Assembly: GCF_900114915.1 (NCBI RefSeq) | Contig: NZ_FOUS01000004.1 | Span: 434,001-498,000 of the forward strand | DNA from: Bradyrhizobium sp. Rc3b | Lineage (GTDB): Bacteria > Pseudomonadota > Alphaproteobacteria > Rhizobiales > Xanthobacteraceae | Length of the DNA: 64,000 nucleotides | Direction of reading: 5' to 3' | Part shown: piece after piece, positions 1 to 6,828 of the stretch | Position numbering within the stretch: position 1 is the first letter of the stretch | How the letters are laid out: each line of letters starts with the position of its first letter | Program-made: the position numbers and the translations under genes | Notes under the pieces: generated by a model | Told to the model about the DNA's origin: nothing | What the model saw: only the letters and a program-made list of their open reading frames with translations | The model's database searches: none

Positions 1-316
1 CACCGTATTCCGATTTGGTCGCCGCAAAGACCGGCCCGAACAGGGCTATCAGGGCGTTGCGGTCCTGCTTGGCCATCGCATCCTGCGTCGCCGGCATCGC
101 GGCTACGACCGTGCTCATGGCGGCGGCCCGGTGCGATTCCTCGGCGATGCGCGACTGAAGGGCATCATAATGGCTCTGCAGCTCGCGCTGGTCGGCGCGG
201 TCGATGATCCCCGCGATGATCCACATCGCCCCGAGCACAGCGAACAGAGCGGTTGCCGCCGCCGTCACCGCGAGGGCAACCGTGATCCGCATCCTGAGGC
301 CGAGGCTCGCGCGCAT
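1..316 (-). CDS. methyl-accepting chemotaxis protein, N-terminal part (cut by window edge)
   Basis: Only the first 105 codons lie in the window; the gene runs off the left edge. Read from the ATG at 316, the product has a short basic N-terminus, a hydrophobic segment at about residues 14-37 (signal anchor/TM1), then a helical, charged periplasmic-type region rich in Ala, Glu and Gln. That layout fits a chemoreceptor with a periplasmic Cache/helical sensor; the HAMP and signalling domains would lie outside. A second in-frame ATG eight codons downstream is an alternative start. The family call is inferred from architecture alone; a membrane histidine kinase or diguanylate cyclase with the same N-terminus cannot be excluded. 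Confidence 0.55.
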   Translation of the reverse strand, partial: MRASLGLRMRITVALAVTAAATALFAVLGAMWIIAGIIDRADQRELQSHYDALQSRIAEESHRAAAMSTVVAAMPATQDAMAKQDRNALIALFGPVFAATKSEYG

Positions 317-433
317 GTCCGACTCGTTGTTTGAGCGTTGGTTAACACCGCTTATCAACTTCTCGCTAAGAGAGAGTGAACGGGATACCTGCGGAACGCG
401 GTGGTTGTGGGGGGAGGCTGTCTGCCCCACAAT

Positions 434-467
434 CAGTGTCGTCCCCGCGTGTGCGGGGACGACACTG
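434..467. repeat. perfect 15-bp palindrome with 4-nt loop
   Basis: Arms 434-448 and 453-467 are exact reverse complements around a GTGT loop. It sits between the divergent start of the chemoreceptor gene and the 3' end of the dehydrogenase gene. No T-run follows on either strand, so it is more likely a dispersed palindromic element (GTCCCCGC/GCGGGGAC core, common in Bradyrhizobium intergenic DNA) than a standard terminator, although it could stop transcription of the minus-strand gene that ends at 504. Confidence 0.7.
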
Positions 468-503
468 AATATGTTGTGACGGTGCTCGCGAAAATCCCGG
501 CGC

Positions 504-1469
504 CTAATACCCCCTGGCCCGGTCCACCACGTTCTCCAACGCGCCGCCGGCCTCGAACCGTGCGATCTGCTCGGCGACATAGGCCGAGATCGCGTCCGCG
601 TCGGTGTCGGCTGCGTTGTGCGGCGTCAGCACCACCTTGGGATGGGTCCAGAACCGGCTGTCCGCCGGCTGCGGCTCCTGTACGAACACGTCGAGCGAGG
701 CGGCGCCCAGCGTGCCGTCGTCGAGGCAGGCGAGAATGTCGGCCTCGTTCTGCAAGCCGCCGCGGCCGGCATTGATCAGCACCGGCGCGCCGAGCGGGCT
801 GTTGCGGTTGAGCTTGGTGAAGACGTCGCGGTTGAGGATGCCGTGCGTCTCCGGCGTCAGCGGCAGCAGGCAGACCAGAATATCGGTCGCGCGCAGGAAC
901 GCATCGATCTGGGCCGAGCCATGGAAGCACTCGACGCCGTCGATCGCGCGCGGGCTGCGGCTCCAGCCGGCGACGCGGAAGCCGAGCCGCCGCAGCACGT
1001 CGGCCGCGTCCGCACCGAGCGTGCCCAATCCCATGACACCGACCGTGACGGCGCTGGCCGGCCATTGATATTTCGGCTCCCAGCGCTTTGCGCGCTGCGA
1101 GTCCCGCAAATAGAGCTCCTGGCGGTGGTGCATCAGCACGTGCAGCACGACATATTCAGTCATGCGGCCGGTCAGGTCGGGTACGGCGACCCGGACCAGC
1201 GGCACATCGGGCAGGCTCTTGTCCGCCATCAGCGCATCGACGCCGGCACCGAGATTGAAGATCGCCCGCAGATTGGGGAAGGCGCCGAGATCGCCCGGCA
1301 CCGGCTTCCACACCGTGGCATAGTGCACCTCGGCCGGATCGAGCGTGGAATCCGGCAGCAACACTACACGGCGGCCGCCGCAGACAGCATCAAACCGGGC
1401 CTTCCAGCGCTCCGGCAACCAGTTCTGCTGCGTGCTGTTGATCAGGACGGCCAGTGTGCCCTTGGTCAT
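504..1469 (-). CDS. ghrA: D-2-hydroxyacid dehydrogenase, glyoxylate/hydroxypyruvate reductase A type
   Basis: A 321-residue NAD(P)H-dependent dehydrogenase expected to reduce glyoxylate or hydroxypyruvate to the 2-hydroxyacid in the cytoplasm. Visible signatures are the nucleotide-binding GLGTLG at residues 147-152, the substrate-binding/catalytic Arg in NAGRGG (R236), Glu in FVQEP (E265) and His in TPHNAA (H284), in the order expected for the family. Length matches GhrA (about 310-320). The gene stands alone on the minus strand, followed by a palindrome and a divergent YCII/sigma-factor pair. Substrate choice within the family cannot be read from sequence. Confidence 0.85.
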   Translation of the reverse strand: MTKGTLAVLINSTQQNWLPERWKARFDAVCGGRRVVLLPDSTLDPAEVHYATVWKPVPGDLGAFPNLRAIFNLGAGVDALMADKSLPDVPLVRVAVPDLTGRMTEYVVLHVLMHHRQELYLRDSQRAKRWEPKYQWPASAVTVGVMGLGTLGADAADVLRRLGFRVAGWSRSPRAIDGVECFHGSAQIDAFLRATDILVCLLPLTPETHGILNRDVFTKLNRNSPLGAPVLINAGRGGLQNEADILACLDDGTLGAASLDVFVQEPQPADSRFWTHPKVVLTPHNAADTDADAISAYVAEQIARFEAGGALENVVDRARGY

Positions 1470-1609
1470 TCGAATTGCCTCGTCGGGTTCCGCTTACGAA
1501 GGCCCTCCTTGGCACGATCTGCCGGATTTTTCTCGCAAATTTTTTCCGCAGTCCTGTCGGGGCGGGGCATATTGGCGCGTCTTTAGAACAGACGAGGAAA
1601 GTGTCGCCT

Positions 1610-1978
1610 ATGCTTTATGCCATCCTTTGCTATCACGATGAGGACTTCGTCGGCTCCTGGAGCAAGGAGCAGGACGAGGCCGTGATGAAGAAGCTCGCCG
1701 TGGTGCAGGAGAAGCTCACCCAGCAGGGCCGGCTCGGGCCGGTCGCGCGGCTGCTGCCGACCACGGCCGCCGCGACGTTGCGGAAGGAAGATCCTCCGCT
1801 GGTGCTGGACGGCCCCTATGCCGAGACCAAGGAGCAGCTGCTCGGCTTCTACATCGTCGACTGCAAGAATCTCGATGAGGCGCTCGACGTCGCCCGCGAC
1901 CTCGGCGCTGCCAATCCCGGCGGCGCCTATGAGGTGCGTCCCGTCGGCGTGTTCCGGCCCGGAGGAAACCTGACGTGA
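1610..1978 (+). CDS. YCII/DGPF-domain protein
   Basis: A 122-residue small cytoplasmic protein of the YCII-related family (ferredoxin-like fold). The conserved DGPF-type motif appears as DGPYAETKEQLLGFY in the second half. I chose the ATG at 1610 because GAGGAAAG lies just upstream and the family domain starts directly there; the frame stays open further upstream without conserved sequence. The stop codon overlaps the GTG start of the sigma-factor gene, so the pair is translationally coupled. This arrangement, a YCII protein next to an ECF42-type sigma factor, is recurrent in bacteria. The biochemical role of the YCII partner is unknown. Confidence 0.88.
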   Translation: MLYAILCYHDEDFVGSWSKEQDEAVMKKLAVVQEKLTQQGRLGPVARLLPTTAAATLRKEDPPLVLDGPYAETKEQLLGFYIVDCKNLDEALDVARDLGAANPGGAYEVRPVGVFRPGGNLT

Positions 1979-3267
1979 GCGAGGCCGACACCGGCTGGAT
2001 CGAGACCGCGCTGACCTCGGCGCGACCCCAGGCGGTCGGCGCGCTGCTGCGTTATTTCCGTGATCTCGACACCGCCGAGGAGGCGTTCCAGAACGCCTCG
2101 CTGCGCGCGCTCAAGTCCTGGCCGCAGAACGGGCCGCCGCGCGATCCTGCAGCCTGGCTGATCATGGTCGGCCGCAACGCCGCCATCGACGAGGTGCGCC
2201 GGACCCGCAAGCAGCAGCCGCTGCCTGAGGACGACCAGGCGATCTCCGATCTCGACGACGCCGAAGGCGCGCTGGCCGAACGGCTCGACGGTTCGCACTA
2301 CCGCGACGACATCCTGCGGTTGATGTTCATCTGCTGCCATCCGCAATTGCCGGCGACGCAGCAGATCGCGCTGGCGCTGCGCATCGTCTCGGGGCTTACC
2401 GTGAAGCAGATCGCGCGCGCCTTCCTGGTCTCGGACGCGGCGATGGAGCAGCGCATCACCCGCGCCAAGGCGAAGGTCGCCGAAGCCGGGACGCCGTTCG
2501 AAGCGCCCGGCGCAATCGAGCGCTCCGAGCGGCTCGCCGGCGTCGCGGCGATGATCTACCTGATCTTCAACGAGGGCTATTCGGCGAGCGGCGACACCGC
2601 GGAGATCCGCAAGCCGCTTTGCGAGGAGGCGATTCGGCTGGGGCGCCTGCTGCTCAGGCTGTTTCCGAGCGAGCCGGAGATCATGGGGCTCACGGCGCTC
2701 ATCTTGCTGCAGCATGCGCGCAGTGCCGCGCGCTTTGCCGCCGACGGCTCGCTGATCCTGCTGGACGACCAGGACCGTTCGCTGTGGAATGGCACCATGA
2801 TCGCGGAGGGGCTGGCGCTGATCGACAAGGCGATGCGCCACCGCCGCAGCGGGCCCTATCAGATTCAGGCCGCGATCGCTGCATTGCATGCCCGCGCGGC
2901 GACGCCGGAGGAGACCGACTGGGCGCAGATCGACCTGCTCTACGGCGCGCTCGAGGTCGTGCAGCCGTCTCCCGTGGTGACGCTCAACCGCGCGGTCGCG
3001 GTCTCCAAGGTGCGGGGGCCGCAAGCCGCGCTCGATCTGATCGAGCCGCTTGCGCCGAAGCTCGCCAACTACTTCCATTTCTACGGCGTGCGCGGCGCCT
3101 TCCTGATGCAGCTCGGCCGCAACGACGAGGCACGTGTCGCCTTCGACCGCGCCATCGCGCTTGCCAACACGTCCGCAGAAGCGGCCCACATTCGCATGCA
3201 CATCGATCGCCTGATCCGGGACAGCCAGCCGAAGGCGGGCGCGCGGCAGGGCGCGAAAGTGAAGTAG
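1975..3267 (+). CDS. ECF sigma factor, ECF42/SigJ-like with long C-terminal domain
   Basis: A 430-residue RNA polymerase sigma factor. The N-terminal third carries the sigma-70 region 2 (about residues 15-80, with helices around FRDLDTAEEAFQNA and the AAIDEVRR stretch) and region 4 (about 115-170, with a VKQIARAFLVS helix-turn-helix). The remaining 250 residues are helical and TPR-like, which separates ECF42 members from ordinary 180-residue ECF factors and probably replaces an anti-sigma factor. Start is GTG at 1975, overlapping the TGA of the YCII gene (1976-1978), with GGAGGA 9-14 nt upstream. Targets unknown; the adjacent YCII gene is a known kind of target for this group. Confidence 0.9.
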   Translation: MSEADTGWIETALTSARPQAVGALLRYFRDLDTAEEAFQNASLRALKSWPQNGPPRDPAAWLIMVGRNAAIDEVRRTRKQQPLPEDDQAISDLDDAEGALAERLDGSHYRDDILRLMFICCHPQLPATQQIALALRIVSGLTVKQIARAFLVSDAAMEQRITRAKAKVAEAGTPFEAPGAIERSERLAGVAAMIYLIFNEGYSASGDTAEIRKPLCEEAIRLGRLLLRLFPSEPEIMGLTALILLQHARSAARFAADGSLILLDDQDRSLWNGTMIAEGLALIDKAMRHRRSGPYQIQAAIAALHARAATPEETDWAQIDLLYGALEVVQPSPVVTLNRAVAVSKVRGPQAALDLIEPLAPKLANYFHFYGVRGAFLMQLGRNDEARVAFDRAIALANTSAEAAHIRMHIDRLIRDSQPKAGARQGAKVK

Positions 3268-3288
3268 ACCCGTCTGTCTCCACATCAT

Positions 3289-3315
3289 CATGTCGGGACA
3301 AGCCCGGCCATGACG
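3289..3315. repeat. short dispersed GC-rich intergenic element
   Basis: The segment between the sigma-factor gene and the SRPBCC gene has a small hairpin (CGGG, 4-nt loop, CCCG) inside a phrase of the type CATGTCGGGACAAGCCCGGC. I associate this phrase with repeated intergenic DNA in Bradyrhizobium. Only one copy is seen in this window, so the repeat status is knowledge-based. Confidence 0.4.
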
Positions 3316-3405
3316 TGGGGTGGGTAGCGTGCAAAATTTCATTCCGGCAATTGTCGGCTCCTGCCGTTCCCGTTCGTCCTAAGCCCGTACCCACGGAGCC
3401 CCTTC

Positions 3406-3945
3406 ATGCTGAAAGCCATTGCCGTCATCGCCGTCGTGCTCGCCGTTGGAATCGCGGGCGTCCTCGCCTTTGCCCTGACAAAATCTGACACCTTCCGCAT
3501 CGAGCGGAGCCTCGCGGTGAAGGCGCCAGCCGGAGCGATCTATCCACAGGTCGCCGATTTCCGCCGTTGGACCAACTGGTCCCCCTATGAGACCCGCGAT
3601 CCCGCCATGAAGCGCACCTTCGGTGGATCTGAGGGAGGCAAGGGCGCGACCTATGCTTGGGATGGCAACAACAATGTCGGCGCCGGCCGCATGGAGATCC
3701 TCGAGGCGACCGGGCCGTCCAAGCTTCGCATCAAGCTCGATTTCGAGCGGCCGTTCGAAGGTCACAACACCGCCGAGTTCACCTTTGTGCCGCAAGGCGA
3801 TGCTACTCTGGTCACATGGGCGATGTACGGTCCGGCTCCGTTCATGTCCAAGATCATGCAGGTGTTCATCAACATGGACAGCATGATCGGCAAGGATTTC
3901 GATGCCGGCCTCGCCAGCCTGAAGAAGCTGGCCGAGAAGCAATAA
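3406..3945 (+). CDS. SRPBCC-fold (polyketide cyclase/START-like) protein
   Basis: A 179-residue protein with one N-terminal hydrophobic segment (about residues 3-23, ending before TKSDTF), followed by a START-like/SRPBCC domain: ERSLAVKAPAGAIYPQVADF is the usual first strand and helix, and WSPYE matches the following conserved segment. Such proteins bind hydrophobic ligands in a helix-grip cavity; the ligand is unknown. GGAG lies upstream of the ATG. It is followed 30 nt later by a VOC protein gene, and both lie downstream of the YCII/ECF42 pair, so the four may form a functional group, with ECF42 possibly controlling the others. Confidence 0.8.
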   Translation: MLKAIAVIAVVLAVGIAGVLAFALTKSDTFRIERSLAVKAPAGAIYPQVADFRRWTNWSPYETRDPAMKRTFGGSEGGKGATYAWDGNNNVGAGRMEILEATGPSKLRIKLDFERPFEGHNTAEFTFVPQGDATLVTWAMYGPAPFMSKIMQVFINMDSMIGKDFDAGLASLKKLAEKQ

Positions 3946-3975
3946 GCCTCACTGCAAACGAAGAGGAGAGAAACG

Positions 3976-4389
3976 ATGCTCAACGCTTATCTGTTCTATC
4001 AGGACACCTGCGAAGCTGCGTTCAACTTCTACGTCAAGGTCCTGGGCGGCAAGATCGACGCCATGATGCGGTCATCGGACGCGCCGCCGGACATGCCCGC
4101 CGCGCCCGGCCGCGAAAAGATGATCATGCATGCGCGGATGTCGCTGCCCGACGGCAGCGTGCTGATGGCTTCCGACGCGCCGCCGGAGCATTTCGCCAAG
4201 CCGCAAGGCTTTTCGATCTCGCTCACCGTCAAGGACCCTGCGGACGGCGAGCGTAAGTTCAATGCACTCGCCGATGGCGGCACCGTCACCATGCCGTTCA
4301 GCAAGACGTTCTGGGCCAAGGGCTTTGGCATGTGCGTCGACAAGTTCGGCATTCCCTGGATGGTGAACTGCCCGGCCGAAGGAATGTGA
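3976..4389 (+). CDS. VOC-superfamily (PhnB/glyoxalase-like) protein
   Basis: A 137-residue protein of the vicinal-oxygen-chelate fold, PhnB-like subgroup. It begins with the typical NAYLFYQDTCEAAFNFY opening and ends with FGMCVDKFGIPWMVNC, as in 3-demethylubiquinone-methyltransferase-like/PhnB proteins of 135-150 residues. A strong ribosome site (GAGGAGAG) precedes the ATG. The family includes metal-dependent lyases and dioxygenases, but many PhnB-like members have no known reaction, so no substrate is assigned. It probably shares a transcript with the upstream SRPBCC gene. Confidence 0.85.
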   Translation: MLNAYLFYQDTCEAAFNFYVKVLGGKIDAMMRSSDAPPDMPAAPGREKMIMHARMSLPDGSVLMASDAPPEHFAKPQGFSISLTVKDPADGERKFNALADGGTVTMPFSKTFWAKGFGMCVDKFGIPWMVNCPAEGM

Positions 4390-4423
4390 CAGGCGCGAGC
4401 CTGCACGATCTGTGGAATTGCGA

Positions 4424-4454
4424 TCCCCTCTCTCCACTGTCGCGGGAGAGGGGA
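4424..4454. terminator. hairpin after the VOC gene
   Basis: Arms 4424-4432 and 4446-4454 (TCCCCTCTC/GAGAGGGGA) are perfect complements around a 13-nt loop that adds two more pairs. There is no T-run, so this may be a dispersed hairpin rather than an intrinsic terminator. It lies between convergent genes, where a transcription end is expected. Confidence 0.45.
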
Positions 4455-4498
4455 CGCCTGGATTTATCGCGTCATACCCGGATCGGTCGTGAGCTCGC

Positions 4499-4861
4499 TC
4501 AACGGATCGATCCGGTCACGTCCTCGCTTTGCTGCGGCGACTGAACGCAGCGAGGGCAGATCACGAGCTTGGTGCCGAGCTGCTTGTCGTTCTCGGCTTC
4601 GATCTCGTCATGGACCGCCCACCACGCATCCGAATATGGCCGCAAGGTGCCGAGCACTCGTTCCCGCTCCTGATTGGGATCAGCTGCCGCGGGCGCGGGG
4701 TTCGTCGCGCGCCGCTTCGCGACATGCGGGCGATGCGAGGCTTTGTTGGGGTCCTGGCCGAGGCCATCCCATGCGATCGGACGACGCTCCTGCGCCGATG
4801 CGACTGCACATCCAAGCAGCGCTGTGCAGAAAGTAAGCAAGATGAAGCCGCGTCGTATCAT
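4499..4861 (-). CDS. conserved small secreted protein of unknown function
   Basis: A 120-residue product if started at the ATG at 4861. The frame extends 20 codons upstream, but starting here puts a clean signal peptide first: MIRRGFILL, a hydrophobic core and an ASA-Q cleavage site near residue 24. The mature part is polar, with RERVLGTLRPYSDAWWAVHDEIE and a CPRC pair near the C-terminus. No enzymatic motif is visible. Unknown periplasmic protein; the two cysteines might form a disulphide or bind metal, which is inference. Confidence 0.6.
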   Translation of the reverse strand: MIRRGFILLTFCTALLGCAVASAQERRPIAWDGLGQDPNKASHRPHVAKRRATNPAPAAADPNQERERVLGTLRPYSDAWWAVHDEIEAENDKQLGTKLVICPRCVQSPQQSEDVTGSIR

Positions 4862-5147
4862 GCCGGACCCAAAGTTCGATGCGCAATGCGCAGACTTCCA
4901 CACGGGAAACTTGCATGGCATCGGTCAAATGGAACTTAAGGCAAACGACTGGCGGGCGTGGCCGAGGAATGAACTCACGATTCGCATCACTTTGCGGGAG
5001 CAGTGAGGCCGCTTCGTGAAACCATGCGGACTGCATCGCACAACAATTGACGCAATATTGGGCTGTAATCTGCACGTCAGAATCGCTATTGGTGAATCAC
5101 AAAATCTAAAAAGCTGGGGTGGACGTCACTTGGAAGGGGAGCGACCG

Positions 5148-5240
5148 ATGGCGGCGGCGCTACAGATCAATTTTGCCCTGTGGGGGATGCTTATCTGCGT
5201 CAGCATGAAGCTGGGGCCGGTGATCCAGACTCTTTATTGA
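5148..5240 (+). CDS. 30-residue hydrophobic small protein
   Basis: A small ORF beginning at ATG 5148 with a good ribosome site (GGAAGGGGAG about 7 nt upstream). The product is almost entirely one hydrophobic segment (QINFALWGMLICVSMKLG) ending VIQTLY, which fits a single-pass membrane miniprotein. The same frame is open further upstream, but that part looks like random translated intergenic DNA. Support is the ribosome site and the composition; conservation was not tested. Confidence 0.4.
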   Translation: MAAALQINFALWGMLICVSMKLGPVIQTLY

Positions 5241-5404
5241 CGGCAGCCAAAGTGTGATGGCGTGGAGACCCCGGTGCGCACATTGGGTGCGACACAGGGA
5301 ACCTGCCGTGTGGCCTCGGGCCGGCCAAGCCAAACGCCTTTGATGTGACGCGACGCGGTTCACAGAACTCATTCACGTCACATCCGTGGCGGCTGCCACA
5401 TTCG

Positions 5405-5842
5405 TCAGCGGCAGCGCGGATAGATCGCGGCGAGATCGCGCCCCTTGAGCAAGAGCAGCCGCGAGGTGAGGCCGCCACGGCGGCTGATCCAGTCGCGCAC
5501 TGGGCCGGGATAGGCGGCAAGCACCGCGACCGATGCTTCCGGCTCGGCATAAAAGCGCCCGCGCCGGTCGACCGAACGTGCCGCATGGAAGCCGAGCACG
5601 GCGCGCTTGGTGACGCAGATGCGCTCGCCCGGTACGATGCTCAGCACCAGCGTGCAGGCCGACAGACAGGGGCCGTCTATCACCACGCGCTCGCCGCTCT
5701 CGCGCACCTTCTCGAACAAATCGAGGAACGGCCCCACCTGTCCGCCGGGAGACTGGATGATGCGGATTTCGGCGGACGCCGGCGCGGTGGCGAGCAGCGC
5801 GAATGCAAGCATCAGGGCGTTGAGCAAAGAGATGCGTCGCAT
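5405..5842 (-). CDS. secreted protein with ClpP/crotonase-like segment
   Basis: A 145-residue product with a clear signal peptide (residues 1-24, ending ASA). The mature sequence has a stretch resembling the ClpP/crotonase fold: GPFLDLFEKVRESGERVVIDGPCLSACTLVLS, then a VLGFHAA segment. In ClpP-like proteins these positions correspond to the serine nucleophile segment and the following His region, and here S and H are present in CLSACT and GFHAA. The protein is shorter than true ClpP. It may be a periplasmic protease-like or structural relative; function is unknown. Confidence 0.6.
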   Translation of the reverse strand: MRRISLLNALMLAFALLATAPASAEIRIIQSPGGQVGPFLDLFEKVRESGERVVIDGPCLSACTLVLSIVPGERICVTKRAVLGFHAARSVDRRGRFYAEPEASVAVLAAYPGPVRDWISRRGGLTSRLLLLKGRDLAAIYPRCR

Positions 5843-5866
5843 GAAGTCTCCACCTAAATCGGTTCC

Positions 5867-5920
5867 GTAGGGTGGGTTACGCCCAGCGGCCCGCGCAGCG
5901 GCAGTGCTAACCCACCCTAC
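5867..5920. repeat. inverted repeat, 13-bp arms
   Basis: Arms 5867-5879 (GTAGGGTGGGTTA) and 5908-5920 (TAACCCACCCTAC) are exact complements, separated by 28 nt of GC-rich sequence. It lies between the 5' end of the secreted ClpP-like gene and the 3' end of the SDR gene. The GTAGGGTGGG arm is characteristic of a dispersed intergenic element in Bradyrhizobium and other bacteria; no second copy occurs in this window. Confidence 0.7.
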
Positions 5921-5931
5921 AATTTCCGGAC

Positions 5932-6720
5932 CTATCCGTTGCGGCGCTGGCCGCGCAGCGTGGGCAGGCCGATACCTGCCGCATCGAAGCCGCCATCAAC
6001 GGCCAAAATTTGGCCGGTGATGTAGCTCGCATTTGCCGAGCACAGGAAGTAGATCGCTTCCGCAAGCTCCTCCTCCAGGCCGTAGCGATTGAGCGGAATG
6101 GCGTCGTGATAGTCGGCGCGGATCTCCTTGGTGTGCACCTGCTTCGCCATCGCCGTGTCGACCGGCCCCGGCGCAACCGCGTTGACGCGGATGTTGAGCG
6201 AGGCGAGCTCGACAGCGAGCTGCTTGGTCAGGTGCGCGAGCCCGGCCTTGCTGGTGCCGTAGGCCGAGCGCAGCGTCGAGGCGCGCACCGCCGAGATCGA
6301 GGTGATGTTGACGATGGCGCCGCCATGGCCCTCGCGCATCAAGGGAACCGCGGCCTTGGTGCAGAGGAACGGGCCGGTGAGATTGACCTCGAGCACGCGG
6401 CGCCAATCGGTCTCGGACGTCTCCATCAGCGGTGCGAACACCGCGATGCCGGCATTGTTGACCAGTGCATCCAGTCGGCCGAACCGGCGCTCGACCGCCT
6501 CCATTGCATTGCTCACCGCGGCGGCGTCCGAGACGTCGCAGGTCAGCGCCAGCGTCGCCTCGCCTTGGTCGATTTCGGCGACCGCCCGGCCGAGCAACTC
6601 GCCCTCGATGTCGAGCAGCGCCACGCGCCAACCCTCGGCCAGGAACTTCTTCGCGGTCGCAAGCCCGATGCCGCGGGCGGCTCCGGTGACGAGAGCGATT
6701 TTTTGCGGGGCTTGCGGCAT
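5932..6720 (-). CDS. SDR-family NAD(P)-dependent oxidoreductase
   Basis: A 262-residue classical short-chain dehydrogenase. The cofactor motif TGAARGIG is near residues 12-19, NNAG near 83-86, the catalytic Ser is in the NITSIS strand and the YGTSK motif supplies Tyr and Lys. The C-terminus has the usual YITGQILAVDGG. I start at the ATG at 6720 because GAGGA lies about 10 nt upstream; an ATG eight codons earlier lacks this. Substrate cannot be inferred; 3-oxoacyl reductase or sugar/alcohol dehydrogenase are both possible. It stands alone between a repeat and the PAS chemoreceptor. Confidence 0.88.
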   Translation of the reverse strand: MPQAPQKIALVTGAARGIGLATAKKFLAEGWRVALLDIEGELLGRAVAEIDQGEATLALTCDVSDAAAVSNAMEAVERRFGRLDALVNNAGIAVFAPLMETSETDWRRVLEVNLTGPFLCTKAAVPLMREGHGGAIVNITSISAVRASTLRSAYGTSKAGLAHLTKQLAVELASLNIRVNAVAPGPVDTAMAKQVHTKEIRADYHDAIPLNRYGLEEELAEAIYFLCSANASYITGQILAVDGGFDAAGIGLPTLRGQRRNG

Positions 6721-6828
6721 GGGAGAATTGTCCTCGAGTAGCATATGGGCGCAGGAATGCAGGCTCCTTTTACTGCGCTTTTGTGCTGGCGAGGAAGGGG
6801 CAGGCGAGGGCTGGAGGGGACGTCGTCC

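Noticed and set aside
5016..5147. Upstream part of the open frame leading into the 30-residue protein
   Set aside because: It translates to mixed, non-conserved-looking residues and the clear ribosome site lies only before 5148.
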